The notes under the pieces: generated by a model
Told to the model about the DNA's origin: nothing
Database searches by the model: none
Seen by the model: the letters and a program-made list of their open reading frames with translations, nothing else
Assembly (NCBI GenBank): GCA_964569425.1
Contig: CAZMVD010000128.1
Span: forward strand, 1-11,744
Source of the DNA: JACQXM01 sp964569425
GTDB lineage: Bacteria; Planctomycetota; Phycisphaerae; UBA1845
DNA length: 11,744 bases
Direction of reading: 5' to 3'
In this document: piece after piece, positions 1 to 7,698 of the stretch
Position numbering within the stretch: position 1 is the first letter of the stretch
How the letters are laid out: each line of letters opens with the position of its first letter
Made by a program: the position numbers and the translations under genes

Positions 1-115
1 CGTCGCACCTTCGCTACCTCGCACCGGCCAACCACCGAATCCCGGACAGAATTGGAACTGATCCGGCGTCTACCCCGCTGTCCGCTGGCCGAGACTTCCG
101 CCGTGCCTAACGCTG

Positions 116-2764
116 CTACGGGCAAACCGGACAAGCGGCCGGATCGTTTGTGAACGGATACATATTCCCCTGAAACGCCTGCAACAGGATGAACACGTCG
201 GCGATGTTGGTCAATCGGTTCAAACAGGGATCAATGGAACTTACTGACTGCACATCGACCACGGATACGTGCGGCGCGGTCGGTAGGAACTGGAACTTCT
301 GCAATGCTGCCAGGAAATCGTTCGCATTGACAATGCCATTGGGCGACGTCCACTGCAGGCCGTCAAAGGCCCCCACGGTGTCTCCCCAGAATTTCCCGCC
401 GGACGGTTGACTAATCGTATTGACCGCGAGCGGCGCAGAGAGCGTCGAGCCGTCGGCGGTGGCTCGGATCTCGTAGGTCGCGACAGGCACGACCTCGCAG
501 TCGCCGGCATGGACGACCGGTTCGGGCCACACGCGGAACACCGGCGCATCGAGCACGGGCGCCAGACCATCTGTATTCGGAGCACCGACCCAGCCGGATC
601 CGGTGGGAGCGCTGGTCTTGTCCAGACGAAATGCCACCACGCCGGCACCATTGTTGGGTGCGAACGAGACGTAACGGTTCTTGGGGCCGTCGAACGGGAC
701 GGGCGCCGACGCCGGAGGCTGCACGACGGAAGGCGCTTCGATCGAACCCACGTAAAGGAGAACGTTGTAATCCTGATCCTCGCCACCGTTGGCGGCACAC
801 TTTTCGAAGTCCCCGTCGCCCGTGAGCCCGTCCGCGTCGTAGATGATCTCCGCGCCGATGACCAGACCGCCCAGCGTCTTGGGATCCGACGGATCGAGGT
901 CGGCAGCATTAAGGCTCAAGTGTGCCGCTTCGCTGATGTTCTGAGACCAGGCAGTACCCGAATTGACCGAGTCGTTATCGGCAATGGCCATGAAGCTGAT
1001 CAGATACTCGACATTCGAATTGGCCCCGCGGAAAGTGTCGCCCAGCTTGAACAGCAGTTCGAGTTCGTATCCGAACATTGACGGGTTGTACACCGCTCGA
1101 ATCAAACCGCTGTTGTACGTGATCGGGCCGTTCTCCGGATCAACGTTGTCGAACAACTCAAGCGCGGACAGGAAGTAGATGTTTCCGACAGCATCGATCA
1201 TCGGGGCCGAGATGGATGGGCCGAGTGGCGCTCCACCGGTGACCAGATCGAGTGACGTCATTCGCCCGATCACGTTGCCCCCCGGACCATCGAGCACCGG
1301 CTTGCTGTCGCCGTTAAACCCCAGGGTGAGCCCGGAATATCCGGCCATGCTCCATTCCACCGCGCCCGAGGCGCAATCCACACGCGCCACGGCAACGTAG
1401 TTGAAGGGCCAGTTGGGTCCGAAGTCTTCCGGGTGATCCACCTCCGCCGCGACAATCAGGCGCCCTGCCTGGTCGACGCCCATGGCAATCTGCCCGTTGC
1501 CCCCGCGAAAGGCCACCTGGCTGTGATAGTGATCGAACTGGTTCGGACCAAAATCCAGATTGGTGTGGTTCGCACCAGTAACAGGGTCCGCCACCGGATC
1601 CGTGATCTGCGGCGGAAGGGTCAGGGCTATCCGGCCGGTGACATTTCCACTGGCGTCCAATCCCCACACATTCATTGTGTCCGTGTTGCCTGATGCGCTC
1701 TTGGCCAGGATCGCAGCGATGCCGTGCGTGCTGTTGAGCACACCACACTGTCCACCGCAATAGGAGAGGTTGCCGCGCTGGCCCGAAATCCCAGGAGCGA
1801 AGTGTGAATTGTCGGAAGCAATGGAACCGAATGACGGACCGCGCACATACTGATCCCCGAAATTGGTCCCCAGCAGTAACGAGGAGCCGCCCGCGACCGA
1901 TTGCGGCATTAGACCCGGCGGATTGTGGTTTAGACTAGAAATCTGGTTTCGCACGAGCCAGTCCGCTCCGACCAGTGCCGCCGCGTCGTTACCATATGGG
2001 CCGCCGGGCGCCCCTGCGGTGATGGCGTTGCTGATCACGTTGAGAACGCTACAATCGCGGTCCCCCATACGCACTCGAAAGAGATTGTTGTTTACCAGGG
2101 ACGCCAGTCCGCAGCCTGCGGCCGCTCCAAAGCCGTCGCCGCGAAAGTGAATGTTGCCATCCTCGTCCACTGACCCCATTCCAAACTGGGCAATATTAGT
2201 GGTGTCATTGCAACTGTTGTTGGCGGCTTGTACGCGCTTCACATACAACCTCTTGGGCTCGGCGGGATCGATGTTCACTAGGGCGCCGATCACGCCGTTG
2301 TAACTGCCTGAGAATTCGGCAAACGCGGCGCCGAATTGCACGCCGGTGCGACCGGCCGTGTTCACAGTAGCCCCCGGGTCGTTGAGCGTCGGGTCGTTGT
2401 TGACGCCGAAGCCCGGCGCCGTCCACAGGTCATAGTCGCCGGCCGCAAACGGAACGTCCACCTTTTGTCGCCTGCTGAGCGCCTGAGCGCTAATCAGACT
2501 GGAAAAGAAACCCGGACTCTGTTTGCTGGTCTTCACCAACGGCGCAATGCCGAACGTGGTGCCCCAGGATGTTTGAAACTCCGTCAAGTCGACAATGTAG
2601 GTGTCACATTGTTCGCTGCCCATGACGTTGGCAGCATCCGCCCAGGGACTGACGGCATCGCCCTGTAGACACGTGGTATTGCGCGATACGCTGTCTGCCG
2701 CGTGCACGGATTTAACGGCGCACAGGCACAGCAATCCTCCGACCCAGAATCTGCAAGCATTCAT
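116..2764 (-). CDS. Large secreted protein with C-terminal dockerin-like tail
   Basis: Encodes about 882 residues. The start is the ATG at 2764 rather than an in-frame ATG 17 codons upstream, because a strong GGAGG-type ribosome site lies just before it and the protein then opens with a clean signal peptide (basic MNACRF, hydrophobic GGLLCLCAV, probable signal peptidase I cut after SVHA). The body, residues about 25-790, is rich in Gly, Asn, Asp and beta-type segments with scattered cysteines; I recognise no catalytic domain. The last 90 residues hold two EF-hand/dockerin-like repeats (GIVNANDFLAALQKF near 808 and LTNIADVFILLQAF near 845), then an FTNDPAACPVCP end. Such tails are frequent on exported planctomycete proteins; here the calcium-ligand Asp positions are only partly kept. 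It lies 78 nt downstream of a pilin-like gene and is probably co-transcribed. Function unknown; the export call is firm, the dockerin call moderate. Confidence 0.85.
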   Translation of the reverse strand: MNACRFWVGGLLCLCAVKSVHAADSVSRNTTCLQGDAVSPWADAANVMGSEQCDTYIVDLTEFQTSWGTTFGIAPLVKTSKQSPGFFSSLISAQALSRRQKVDVPFAAGDYDLWTAPGFGVNNDPTLNDPGATVNTAGRTGVQFGAAFAEFSGSYNGVIGALVNIDPAEPKRLYVKRVQAANNSCNDTTNIAQFGMGSVDEDGNIHFRGDGFGAAAGCGLASLVNNNLFRVRMGDRDCSVLNVISNAITAGAPGGPYGNDAAALVGADWLVRNQISSLNHNPPGLMPQSVAGGSSLLLGTNFGDQYVRGPSFGSIASDNSHFAPGISGQRGNLSYCGGQCGVLNSTHGIAAILAKSASGNTDTMNVWGLDASGNVTGRIALTLPPQITDPVADPVTGANHTNLDFGPNQFDHYHSQVAFRGGNGQIAMGVDQAGRLIVAAEVDHPEDFGPNWPFNYVAVARVDCASGAVEWSMAGYSGLTLGFNGDSKPVLDGPGGNVIGRMTSLDLVTGGAPLGPSISAPMIDAVGNIYFLSALELFDNVDPENGPITYNSGLIRAVYNPSMFGYELELLFKLGDTFRGANSNVEYLISFMAIADNDSVNSGTAWSQNISEAAHLSLNAADLDPSDPKTLGGLVIGAEIIYDADGLTGDGDFEKCAANGGEDQDYNVLLYVGSIEAPSVVQPPASAPVPFDGPKNRYVSFAPNNGAGVVAFRLDKTSAPTGSGWVGAPNTDGLAPVLDAPVFRVWPEPVVHAGDCEVVPVATYEIRATADGSTLSAPLAVNTISQPSGGKFWGDTVGAFDGLQWTSPNGIVNANDFLAALQKFQFLPTAPHVSVVDVQSVSSIDPCLNRLTNIADVFILLQAFQGNMYPFTNDPAACPVCP

Positions 2765-2768
2765 GGTT

Positions 2769-2780
2769 CCCTCCTCCTCC
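2769..2780 (-). promoter_or_regulatory. Strong purine-rich ribosome binding site
   Basis: On the minus strand this reads GGAGGAGGAGGG, four bases (AACC) before the ATG at 2764. The repeated GGA unit offers overlapping Shine-Dalgarno registers. It decides the start of the large secreted protein, because the upstream in-frame ATG at 2815 lacks such a site and would place 17 charged residues before the signal peptide. Confidence 0.7.
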
Positions 2781-2821
2781 ACTAGTCGTTCGATGTACTG
2801 TCCACACCTGATCATGGCGCG

Positions 2822-2834
2822 GCCGCGGCGCGGC
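2822..2834 (-). repeat. GC-only inverted repeat after pilin stop
   Basis: The 13 bases are a 6-base inverted repeat (GCCGCG / CGCGGC) around one central base, starting 8 nt after the stop codon of the pilin-like gene. A transcript could form a short GC-rich hairpin here. There is no T-run after it on the minus strand, so it is not a standard intrinsic terminator; it might dampen read-through or protect the upstream message 3' end. Short GC palindromes also arise by chance in this DNA. Confidence 0.25.
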
Positions 2835-2842
2835 TCGTTCGC

Positions 2843-3982
2843 TCAAGGAATCACGTAATTGTCCGGAACTCGGGTCATTCCTTCCGCCGGGTTCTCCACT
2901 ACTGCTCCGCGCGGATACCAATACTCGATCCTTCTCGAGTCGCGGTCTCCGAGTGATTCGACGTGGCCGTCGAAGAAAAGCGCGTTCATCGTTCCCTTGT
3001 TCGCTTTGCACGACCCATCACCCGCCGAGGTGCTGTAATGGCGATAACTGAGGCCGAGGTTTTTTCCATTGGCCGGAGCGCCGCGCGCCACGTCATCGCC
3101 ATCCCAGTTCTTGGATTTCTCTCTGACGCCATACGCCGTTGATCCGGACCACCACGCACCGGCATCGGTGAAGGACCCGAACAGGTTGGGGAACGGGCTG
3201 ACGTCGTGATCCAGTACGTTGGTGGCAGTCAGGTAGCGCGTGCCGTCCGAAACCAGGATCTTGTTCGCCGGCGTACCCACAAAGTTGACTTTGGAGACGT
3301 AATTCTTGGTGACTACTTCCCAGTCAACCGGAGCGGTTTTGGCACGAAGCACAAGGCGGGACATGGCAGTATAAGACGTGATTGCCGTGTTTTTTTCCTG
3401 TTGACCCCAATATTGAAAGTGAACAGGCATGAGGTAACTCAGCGCCGTCCAATGCGGCTCTGCGCGAAAATCCGGCAGGTCATAATTCGACCCCGTGTAG
3501 GGATAGAGCACCGACTCAACCGCTATTTGCGCAGGGCAATGATAGTAATTGGTAAGCAACTGGAAGCGTTTGGCTCGGCTGGCAGGCAAGGTGGTTTCGA
3601 AGCGCAGCAAAGGCGAAAGCCAATCCTGCGGCTGGACCGGCAGGTCGGGGTCGCGCAACAGATCCGGATCGCCCGAGGCATTGAACTTGAGCGCCTCCAG
3701 CCCCACGCCGGAGGTGTTCATCCCCGGTATCCACTCGTTGAAATGCGAGCTGTACAGCGCAAAGGCATTACCCACTCCGCGGAGTTGGGCGCCGCACTTG
3801 ACATTCCTCGCGTGTTGCCGCGCCGAACTCAACGACGGGAGGAGAATGGCAATCAGCAGCGCGATGATGGCAATTACCACCATCAACTCGATCAACGTAA
3901 AGCCGCGCCGAAAGCCGGTTCTTTCCGACTCACGGGGCCGAACGCACTTCACCGCTTTTCTCGTCCACATATCGGTTGACAT
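2843..3982 (-). CDS. Type IV pilin-like prepilin protein
   Basis: A 379-residue protein with a class III (prepilin) signal: basic leader ending RRG at 25-27, then FTLIELMVVIAIIALLIAILLP (broken here as FTLIELMVVI and AIIALLIAILLP), with the conserved Glu at +5 after the expected prepilin peptidase cut G27/F28. Residues about 33-50 form the membrane helix that drives pseudopilus assembly. The C-terminus holds NALFFDGHVESL, as in planctomycete pilin-like proteins with the H-X9-DG signature, although the His at the usual spacing is not evident. The ATG at 3982 is preferred: GGAAGGA lies 7 nt before it. The first 53 nt overlap the upstream small membrane protein gene, suggesting translational coupling. 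The large secreted protein gene follows. Proteins of this kind are numerous in planctomycetes and their roles are mostly unknown; the fold is clear, the specific job is not. Confidence 0.9.
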   Translation of the reverse strand: MSTDMWTRKAVKCVRPRESERTGFRRGFTLIELMVVIAIIALLIAILLPSLSSARQHARNVKCGAQLRGVGNAFALYSSHFNEWIPGMNTSGVGLEALKFNASGDPDLLRDPDLPVQPQDWLSPLLRFETTLPASRAKRFQLLTNYYHCPAQIAVESVLYPYTGSNYDLPDFRAEPHWTALSYLMPVHFQYWGQQEKNTAITSYTAMSRLVLRAKTAPVDWEVVTKNYVSKVNFVGTPANKILVSDGTRYLTATNVLDHDVSPFPNLFGSFTDAGAWWSGSTAYGVREKSKNWDGDDVARGAPANGKNLGLSYRHYSTSAGDGSCKANKGTMNALFFDGHVESLGDRDSRRIEYWYPRGAVVENPAEGMTRVPDNYVIP

Positions 3983-4283
3983 CCTTGAGTCCTTCCAGAA
4001 CTTCGAGACAGCGTTCTTCGACCATTGTCCGTCCGTTGCGTTCCACCACCGGAAGTAGTGTCTGCTTACCCGTTCGCGGATGGCTCGCGGGCAGCGAACG
4101 AATTTCGCTTCGCAGTAGCTTCAGCCGTTCACCGGATTCCACGCAAACAAGTAGAATTTGGCCGTCGACTGCCGCGCCGTTCGCCGAGTAGACAACGCCC
4201 CGCCAAACCAGAACCGACACCGCAATCACCACAGCACCTGCGGTGACCCAGCGGTGTTCTTCCAGAAAGTCGCCTAAGCTCAT
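3930..4283 (-). CDS. Small single-pass membrane protein, unknown function
   Basis: Encodes 117 residues from the ATG at 4283; a GTG four codons upstream (4295) is an alternative, and neither has a clear ribosome site. After a short acidic N-terminus (MSLGDFLEEHR) comes one hydrophobic helix, about residues 12-30 (WVTAGAVVIAVSVLVW), then a polar domain of some 85 residues with an LLVCVESGERLKL strand-like segment and charged helices. I recognise no family. The gene overlaps the start of the pilin-like gene by 53 nt and is probably the first gene of a three-gene operon with it and the secreted dockerin-tailed protein. A membrane-anchored accessory to the pilin-like protein would fit, but that is inference from position only. 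Confidence 0.65.
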   Translation of the reverse strand: MSLGDFLEEHRWVTAGAVVIAVSVLVWRGVVYSANGAAVDGQILLVCVESGERLKLLRSEIRSLPASHPRTGKQTLLPVVERNGRTMVEERCLEVLEGLKDVNRYVDEKSGEVRSAP

Positions 4284-4671
4284 CGTCGATACCACATCGG
4301 CAGCCTACATCCAGCGTACGGGACCGCATTTCCCACTGCGTCACCACCGACCGCAGGAGGGTAGCCGCGATTTGCGTTCAATCGATGAGCCCAAGATGAG
4401 TTTCGTATGATTTTGGCGTGAAAGAAGTGTTGCCGAACGGTTAGACAATGCCATTCTTGCGCGGTACAGCAACGGACCATCGAATCCCTACCCTGGTCGA
4501 GGTCGCCATTGACGCAAGAGAACTCACAGCCACGTACTCACAGGTCCGACAACCTACCGGCTGATGGGCCTGCCGTTCAAAGTTCGTGCAAGTACTCGCT
4601 GTGATAATCTGGCAGGGATCATGAGTGTACCTCAGGGCCGATCGCCCCATCGGGACAGCCGCTTTGGACAG
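4284..4671. other. Intergenic gap between the two operons
   Basis: About 390 bases separate the Nudix gene stop from the start of the small membrane protein gene. The open frames seen here are short, overlap each other, lack ribosome sites and resemble nothing I know. The gap should contain the end of the five-gene transport operon and the promoter of the pilin operon. I see no strong hairpin followed by a T-run (only a weak CCGAT/ATCGG stem near 4636-4651) and no convincing promoter pair. Confidence 0.6.
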
Positions 4672-5181
4672 TCAACGGAAGTGCGAGCCGATCCGGGGTT
4701 TGGTGCACGATGCGGTCTTCGTCGAGCCGCGATATGTCTCATGACGCAGCAGGAAGGGCATCCAATGCCGATCATCCGCACACATTTCGTCATATGGTAT
4801 ATCATCAACGGACACCCAAGATGGCGCCGCCTCCGCTGTCTCCAAGGGCTTGCCCGCGACGTCGCTGCTGCGAACCACATGCACCAGCATGGAGAAGCCG
4901 CTCGTAAACTGAAATCCCAGATCCCCCGCCCAGGTCAGGCCAGGTGGCCTGGCGACCAGTTCCTCTTCAAGCTCGCGGACGGCGCAGGTTAAGGCGTCCT
5001 CCCCGCTCTCCATTCGGTCTCCCGGCCCGTTGATCTTGCCCGCTCCGAGGCCGCGCTGCTTACGAATCAGCGGGATGCGACCGGCACGCACAATGAACAC
5101 CAGCGTACCGATTTCCGTGTGCTGCCAACGACGCCAGTCGTAGTTCGTCAAGTCCGAGTTCAGGCTGTTCATCAGTCGCAT
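4672..5181 (-). CDS. MTH1-like Nudix hydrolase (nucleotide sanitation candidate)
   Basis: A 169-residue Nudix protein, expected to hydrolyse a nucleoside diphosphate-linked substrate such as oxidised purine dNTPs. The Nudix box is at residues 55-77: E61, R69, E70, E73 and E74 are kept, while the first Gly is D55 and the last Gly is V76. Beyond the box it follows human MTH1: RGLGAGKINGPGDR (43-56) matches the MTH1 segment with substrate-binding Asn33 (here N51), and CADDRHW (134-140) matches the segment with Asp119, Asp120 and Trp123, with Cys in place of Trp117. This pocket likeness favours a purine dNTPase of the 8-oxo-dGTP type, unproven. Start: the ATG at 5181 overlaps the upstream gene by 10 nt; the ATG at 5172 forms a TGATG stop-start overlap and is equally likely (166 residues). 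Last gene of the five-gene operon and probably translationally coupled to its partner. Confidence 0.88.
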   Translation of the reverse strand: MRLMNSLNSDLTNYDWRRWQHTEIGTLVFIVRAGRIPLIRKQRGLGAGKINGPGDRMESGEDALTCAVRELEEELVARPPGLTWAGDLGFQFTSGFSMLVHVVRSSDVAGKPLETAEAAPSWVSVDDIPYDEMCADDRHWMPFLLRHETYRGSTKTASCTKPRIGSHFR

Positions 5182-6344
5182 TCGCGTTCCGTAGCAATCA
5201 CCGCTTCGGACGGCGCCGCAAACTCGTTCAGGTAGCCCCGTGCCTGAAAATGTTTCATGGCCTCGGCGACATCCCGGAAAACGCAGGTCGCGGTTTCAGT
5301 TATGAAGGGCGAGGGTTCCGCAGGCGACCGCCAGATCACAAACACCCCCTTGGCGCATTCATGCGCGTGCTGAAGCTCGCGCTCCACACCCGACGACAGA
5401 CAAGGCGAACCGTCTGGCATAGCGGGAATCAGGCTGACGATCATGTCCGATTGTTCGATGAGCTTGAAATCGCGTGCATAAATCTGGGCGTCGATGTCAC
5501 GGGCAACCTGCTGCGCTTCCGCGACGCTGTAGTTCATGTCGCGCCCGTTGATGTGGACCGTTATGGTCGTTTGTCCGTGGGCGGCGGCTTCGGTTGCGCT
5601 TTTCTGGAGCGTTTTGTCCTCAAGATCGGCCGGGTCGAACGCGATGAAGTGTTCAGCCATGGTTCGTCGGAAAGCGTCCACCTCCCGCAGGATGGCCGGG
5701 TGCGCCAGGATGTGCGTCATGGGGAAGGAAGGATAGACCTTGCGGTGCTCGTGGAAGATCAGGCGATACAGCGCCATGAGTGACAGTTTCTCGACACCGC
5801 GGGCGAGAATATAAAAGGACCCGTGCCCGCGAACCGCGTTGGCCAGCACCTCCGTCGCCAGAATCTCTTCTTCGCGCCATACGAGAATGTCTTTCAGCGT
5901 GTGCCGGATTTCGTGTTCGCGATCCAGGCGCTCATGCACCGCGTCCACGTTGTCAATCAGCACGACGAACAGATCGGCGTCCAGTTGGAGCATCTGGTCG
6001 TGGTCGAATCCCGGAAACAGCCCGTGCCGCCAGCGAAACGCTGCATGGGTGTTCACGATCACCGTCTCGTGGGAATTGACTTCGGAGAGGATCTCCTTGA
6101 ACACAGAGCGGCGCAACGCCTTCAGCCGCGCCAAAGGGATGTCCAGAATCCGCCCCGGGGATACATCGGGCGCTTCCGCGTACATCATGTCGCCCACGTT
6201 AAACAGGCGCACGTCGTGCCCGCGGGACGATGCATGCTCGGTCAGTCGCGTCAAGAACGGTTTCTTGTCCACGCCGACCGGCCCCGTCACTACCACGCGA
6301 AAGTTCGCGTGGGTTCCGGTTCGGGTGATCGATGAATGGGCCAT
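5172..6344 (-). CDS. Adenylate kinase-like P-loop / nucleoside deoxyribosyltransferase-like fusion
   Basis: A 390-residue cytoplasmic protein with two parts. Residues about 14-195 resemble an archaeal-type adenylate kinase or related P-loop kinase: a strand RVVVT then GPVGVDKK (21-28), and NTHAAFRWRHGLFPGF (98-113) resembling the DTHA..GYLPGLP segment of that family. The Walker A is degenerate: the sixth position is D26 instead of Gly and K28 replaces Ser/Thr, though K27 is kept. Residues about 201-345 look like the nucleoside 2-deoxyribosyltransferase fold: KVYPSFPMTHI first strand, FIAFDPAD, QIYARDFKLIEQSDMIV, and SSGVERELQHA, where E323 sits where the catalytic Glu of GTxxE would be. It could act on nucleosides or nucleotides, or be a sensor. 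Start ATG has AGGGAGA 6 nt upstream. It follows the solute-binding gene by 29 nt and overlaps the Nudix gene, implying a shared nucleotide-related task. Confidence 0.8.
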   Translation of the reverse strand: MAHSSITRTGTHANFRVVVTGPVGVDKKPFLTRLTEHASSRGHDVRLFNVGDMMYAEAPDVSPGRILDIPLARLKALRRSVFKEILSEVNSHETVIVNTHAAFRWRHGLFPGFDHDQMLQLDADLFVVLIDNVDAVHERLDREHEIRHTLKDILVWREEEILATEVLANAVRGHGSFYILARGVEKLSLMALYRLIFHEHRKVYPSFPMTHILAHPAILREVDAFRRTMAEHFIAFDPADLEDKTLQKSATEAAAHGQTTITVHINGRDMNYSVAEAQQVARDIDAQIYARDFKLIEQSDMIVSLIPAMPDGSPCLSSGVERELQHAHECAKGVFVIWRSPAEPSPFITETATCVFRDVAEAMKHFQARGYLNEFAAPSEAVIATERECD

Positions 6345-6373
6345 GGCTAATCTCCCTGGATGACGTTAGTCTA

Positions 6374-7684
6374 CTACTGCGTAAGCTCGTGAATTCGTGC
6401 GTACTTCTCTCGATAAAAGCGCCGCCATTGCTGCACGAGTTGGCGGGCTTCGCGCCCGCCGGCCGCCAACCTTGCCGCCAGTTCGCGGCTTTCTGATTCC
6501 GTAACCGGTAGGCGCCGCCACTCGGCCATCGCTGATTGCGGCAACCCCTTGGCGAGCATCGCTTTCCACGCCGCGACCAAGGCGCCGTGTTGATCCACGA
6601 TGGCCGCGCCCATCAGTTCCGCCACCAACAGCAATCGAGCACAGTGCATCTCCGGGTTGAACTGTTGCGTCAGGTCGGCCGCGGAGTAGTCGAATAAGTG
6701 CGAGGCGGGAATCGAGGCCCGAGATGCTTCCAGCACGTCGGTCCGCACCGGGATGCGATAGAGATTATGTTGTCGCGGTCCGCCGGGCACCCCCGGCGGC
6801 AAGCCCCAAAGCTGCTGGCCGGGGTCGCTTAAGGCGAACGCAATGAAGTCCTCCGCCAGTTTCCGGTGTGGCGGATCTCGCAGCAGCGATATCGGATCCG
6901 GCGTGATAGCCGTGCCACCCGCCGGAAGCACGAAAGCCAACACATCCGACCCCGCCTGTTCCACCCGGGCATGAGCATAGAAGTCTATGCACGGGCCGGC
7001 CAGCGCATTTCCCGTTCCCACTTCGTTCGGAACGCCGCCGCTGCTGTCCGCAATCAGGCGGGAGTTTCCTCCCATCTGCAGCAGCAGGCACCAACCCTCG
7101 TCCCACCCGTATTGTTGGAGCACCGCCTCGTAGCACACCTGCACGCTCGCCGACTTTCTCGCGTCTGCCAACACCACCCAGCTCAGCATCGGCGGAGCCG
7201 CGAGATCGGTCCAGGCGCGAACCGGTGGAAGGCGGTTCCTCTCCAATCCGCGCTGGTTCACCAGAATCCCAAATGTGGACACCGCCGTGGCGAACCACCG
7301 CTGGTCCTTGCCGTGCAGGTGGTATCCGCCTAGTTCCCGGGGAATACCCTTGAGAATCTCCGGCGCGATCTGAACCGGCGACGTATACCCTCTAGACGCG
7401 GCGAGCTGATGGTCGGCCACCCCGCCCCCGAAAAACAAATCCATGCCGAAACTGGCTCCGGGATCGGATCGCTCCTTGGCATCGAGCAACTGAATGAGTT
7501 CGCTCGTCCCTTGCTTGATCCAGCGAATAGGAACCGGCCGACCCACATACTGTTCGAATCCGGCCTGAAATTCCTCCTGGATGTGTAGGTGGTGTGGCGT
7601 GATGATAATCAGTTCGTCGCCGCGGACTTCGCGGGCCGGTCCGCCACACGCCAACAAGAGGCCGATCAGGATGGAAATTCTCAT
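6374..7684 (-). CDS. ABC transporter solute-binding protein, probable lipoprotein
   Basis: Encodes 436 residues; the ATG at 7684 is chosen because AAGGAGG lies 7 nt upstream and a signal sequence follows directly (MRISILIGLLLAC). C13 in LLAC could be a lipobox cysteine, so membrane anchoring is likely; otherwise cleavage near VRG-DEL. The mature part has the type II periplasmic-binding fold of the Fe(III)/polyamine/phosphonate class: LIIITPHHLHIQEEFQAGF (25-43), WIKQGTSELI, MDLFFGGGVADHQL (81-94), AVSTFGILVNQRGL, GWCLLLQMGGNSRLI (197-211), IDFYAHARVEQAG (233-245) and FVLPAGGTAITPDPI. The paired tyrosines typical of ferric-binding FbpA proteins are not visible, so iron is not indicated; the solute is unknown. 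A C-terminal extension of about 115 residues, helical and Arg/Ala-rich, goes beyond the usual fold. It directly follows the ATPase gene (14 nt) and completes the importer. Confidence 0.88.
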   Translation of the reverse strand: MRISILIGLLLACGGPAREVRGDELIIITPHHLHIQEEFQAGFEQYVGRPVPIRWIKQGTSELIQLLDAKERSDPGASFGMDLFFGGGVADHQLAASRGYTSPVQIAPEILKGIPRELGGYHLHGKDQRWFATAVSTFGILVNQRGLERNRLPPVRAWTDLAAPPMLSWVVLADARKSASVQVCYEAVLQQYGWDEGWCLLLQMGGNSRLIADSSGGVPNEVGTGNALAGPCIDFYAHARVEQAGSDVLAFVLPAGGTAITPDPISLLRDPPHRKLAEDFIAFALSDPGQQLWGLPPGVPGGPRQHNLYRIPVRTDVLEASRASIPASHLFDYSAADLTQQFNPEMHCARLLLVAELMGAAIVDQHGALVAAWKAMLAKGLPQSAMAEWRRLPVTESESRELAARLAAGGREARQLVQQWRRFYREKYARIHELTQ

Positions 7685-7691
7685 GCACCTT

Positions 7692-7698
7692 CCTCCTT
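7692..7698 (-). promoter_or_regulatory. Ribosome binding site of the solute-binding protein
   Basis: On the minus strand AAGGAGG begins within one base of the ATPase stop codon (TGAAAGGAGG) and lies 7 nt before the ATG at 7684. It fixes the start there and rules out the longer frame from 7744, which would bury the signal peptide 20 residues inside the protein. Confidence 0.75.

Noticed and set aside
1..153. Plus-strand frame open from the left edge to a TGA at 151-153, possibly the tail of a convergent gene
   Set aside because: Only 50 codons, no recognisable motif, and it overlaps the end of the large secreted protein gene by 38 nt. Without sequence to the left it cannot be supported.
407..1081. 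224-codon plus-strand frame opposite the secreted protein
   Set aside because: Arg-rich shadow of the minus-strand gene, which has a signal peptide, a strong ribosome site and a recognised tail.
4476..4500. TTCGAT-containing segment resembling a tRNA T-loop on the minus strand
   Set aside because: The flanking bases do not pair as a T-stem and no acceptor or anticodon arm can be built around it.
4636..4651. Possible intrinsic terminator after the Nudix gene
   Set aside because: The stem is only five base pairs (CCGAT/ATCGG) and no T-run follows on the minus strand.
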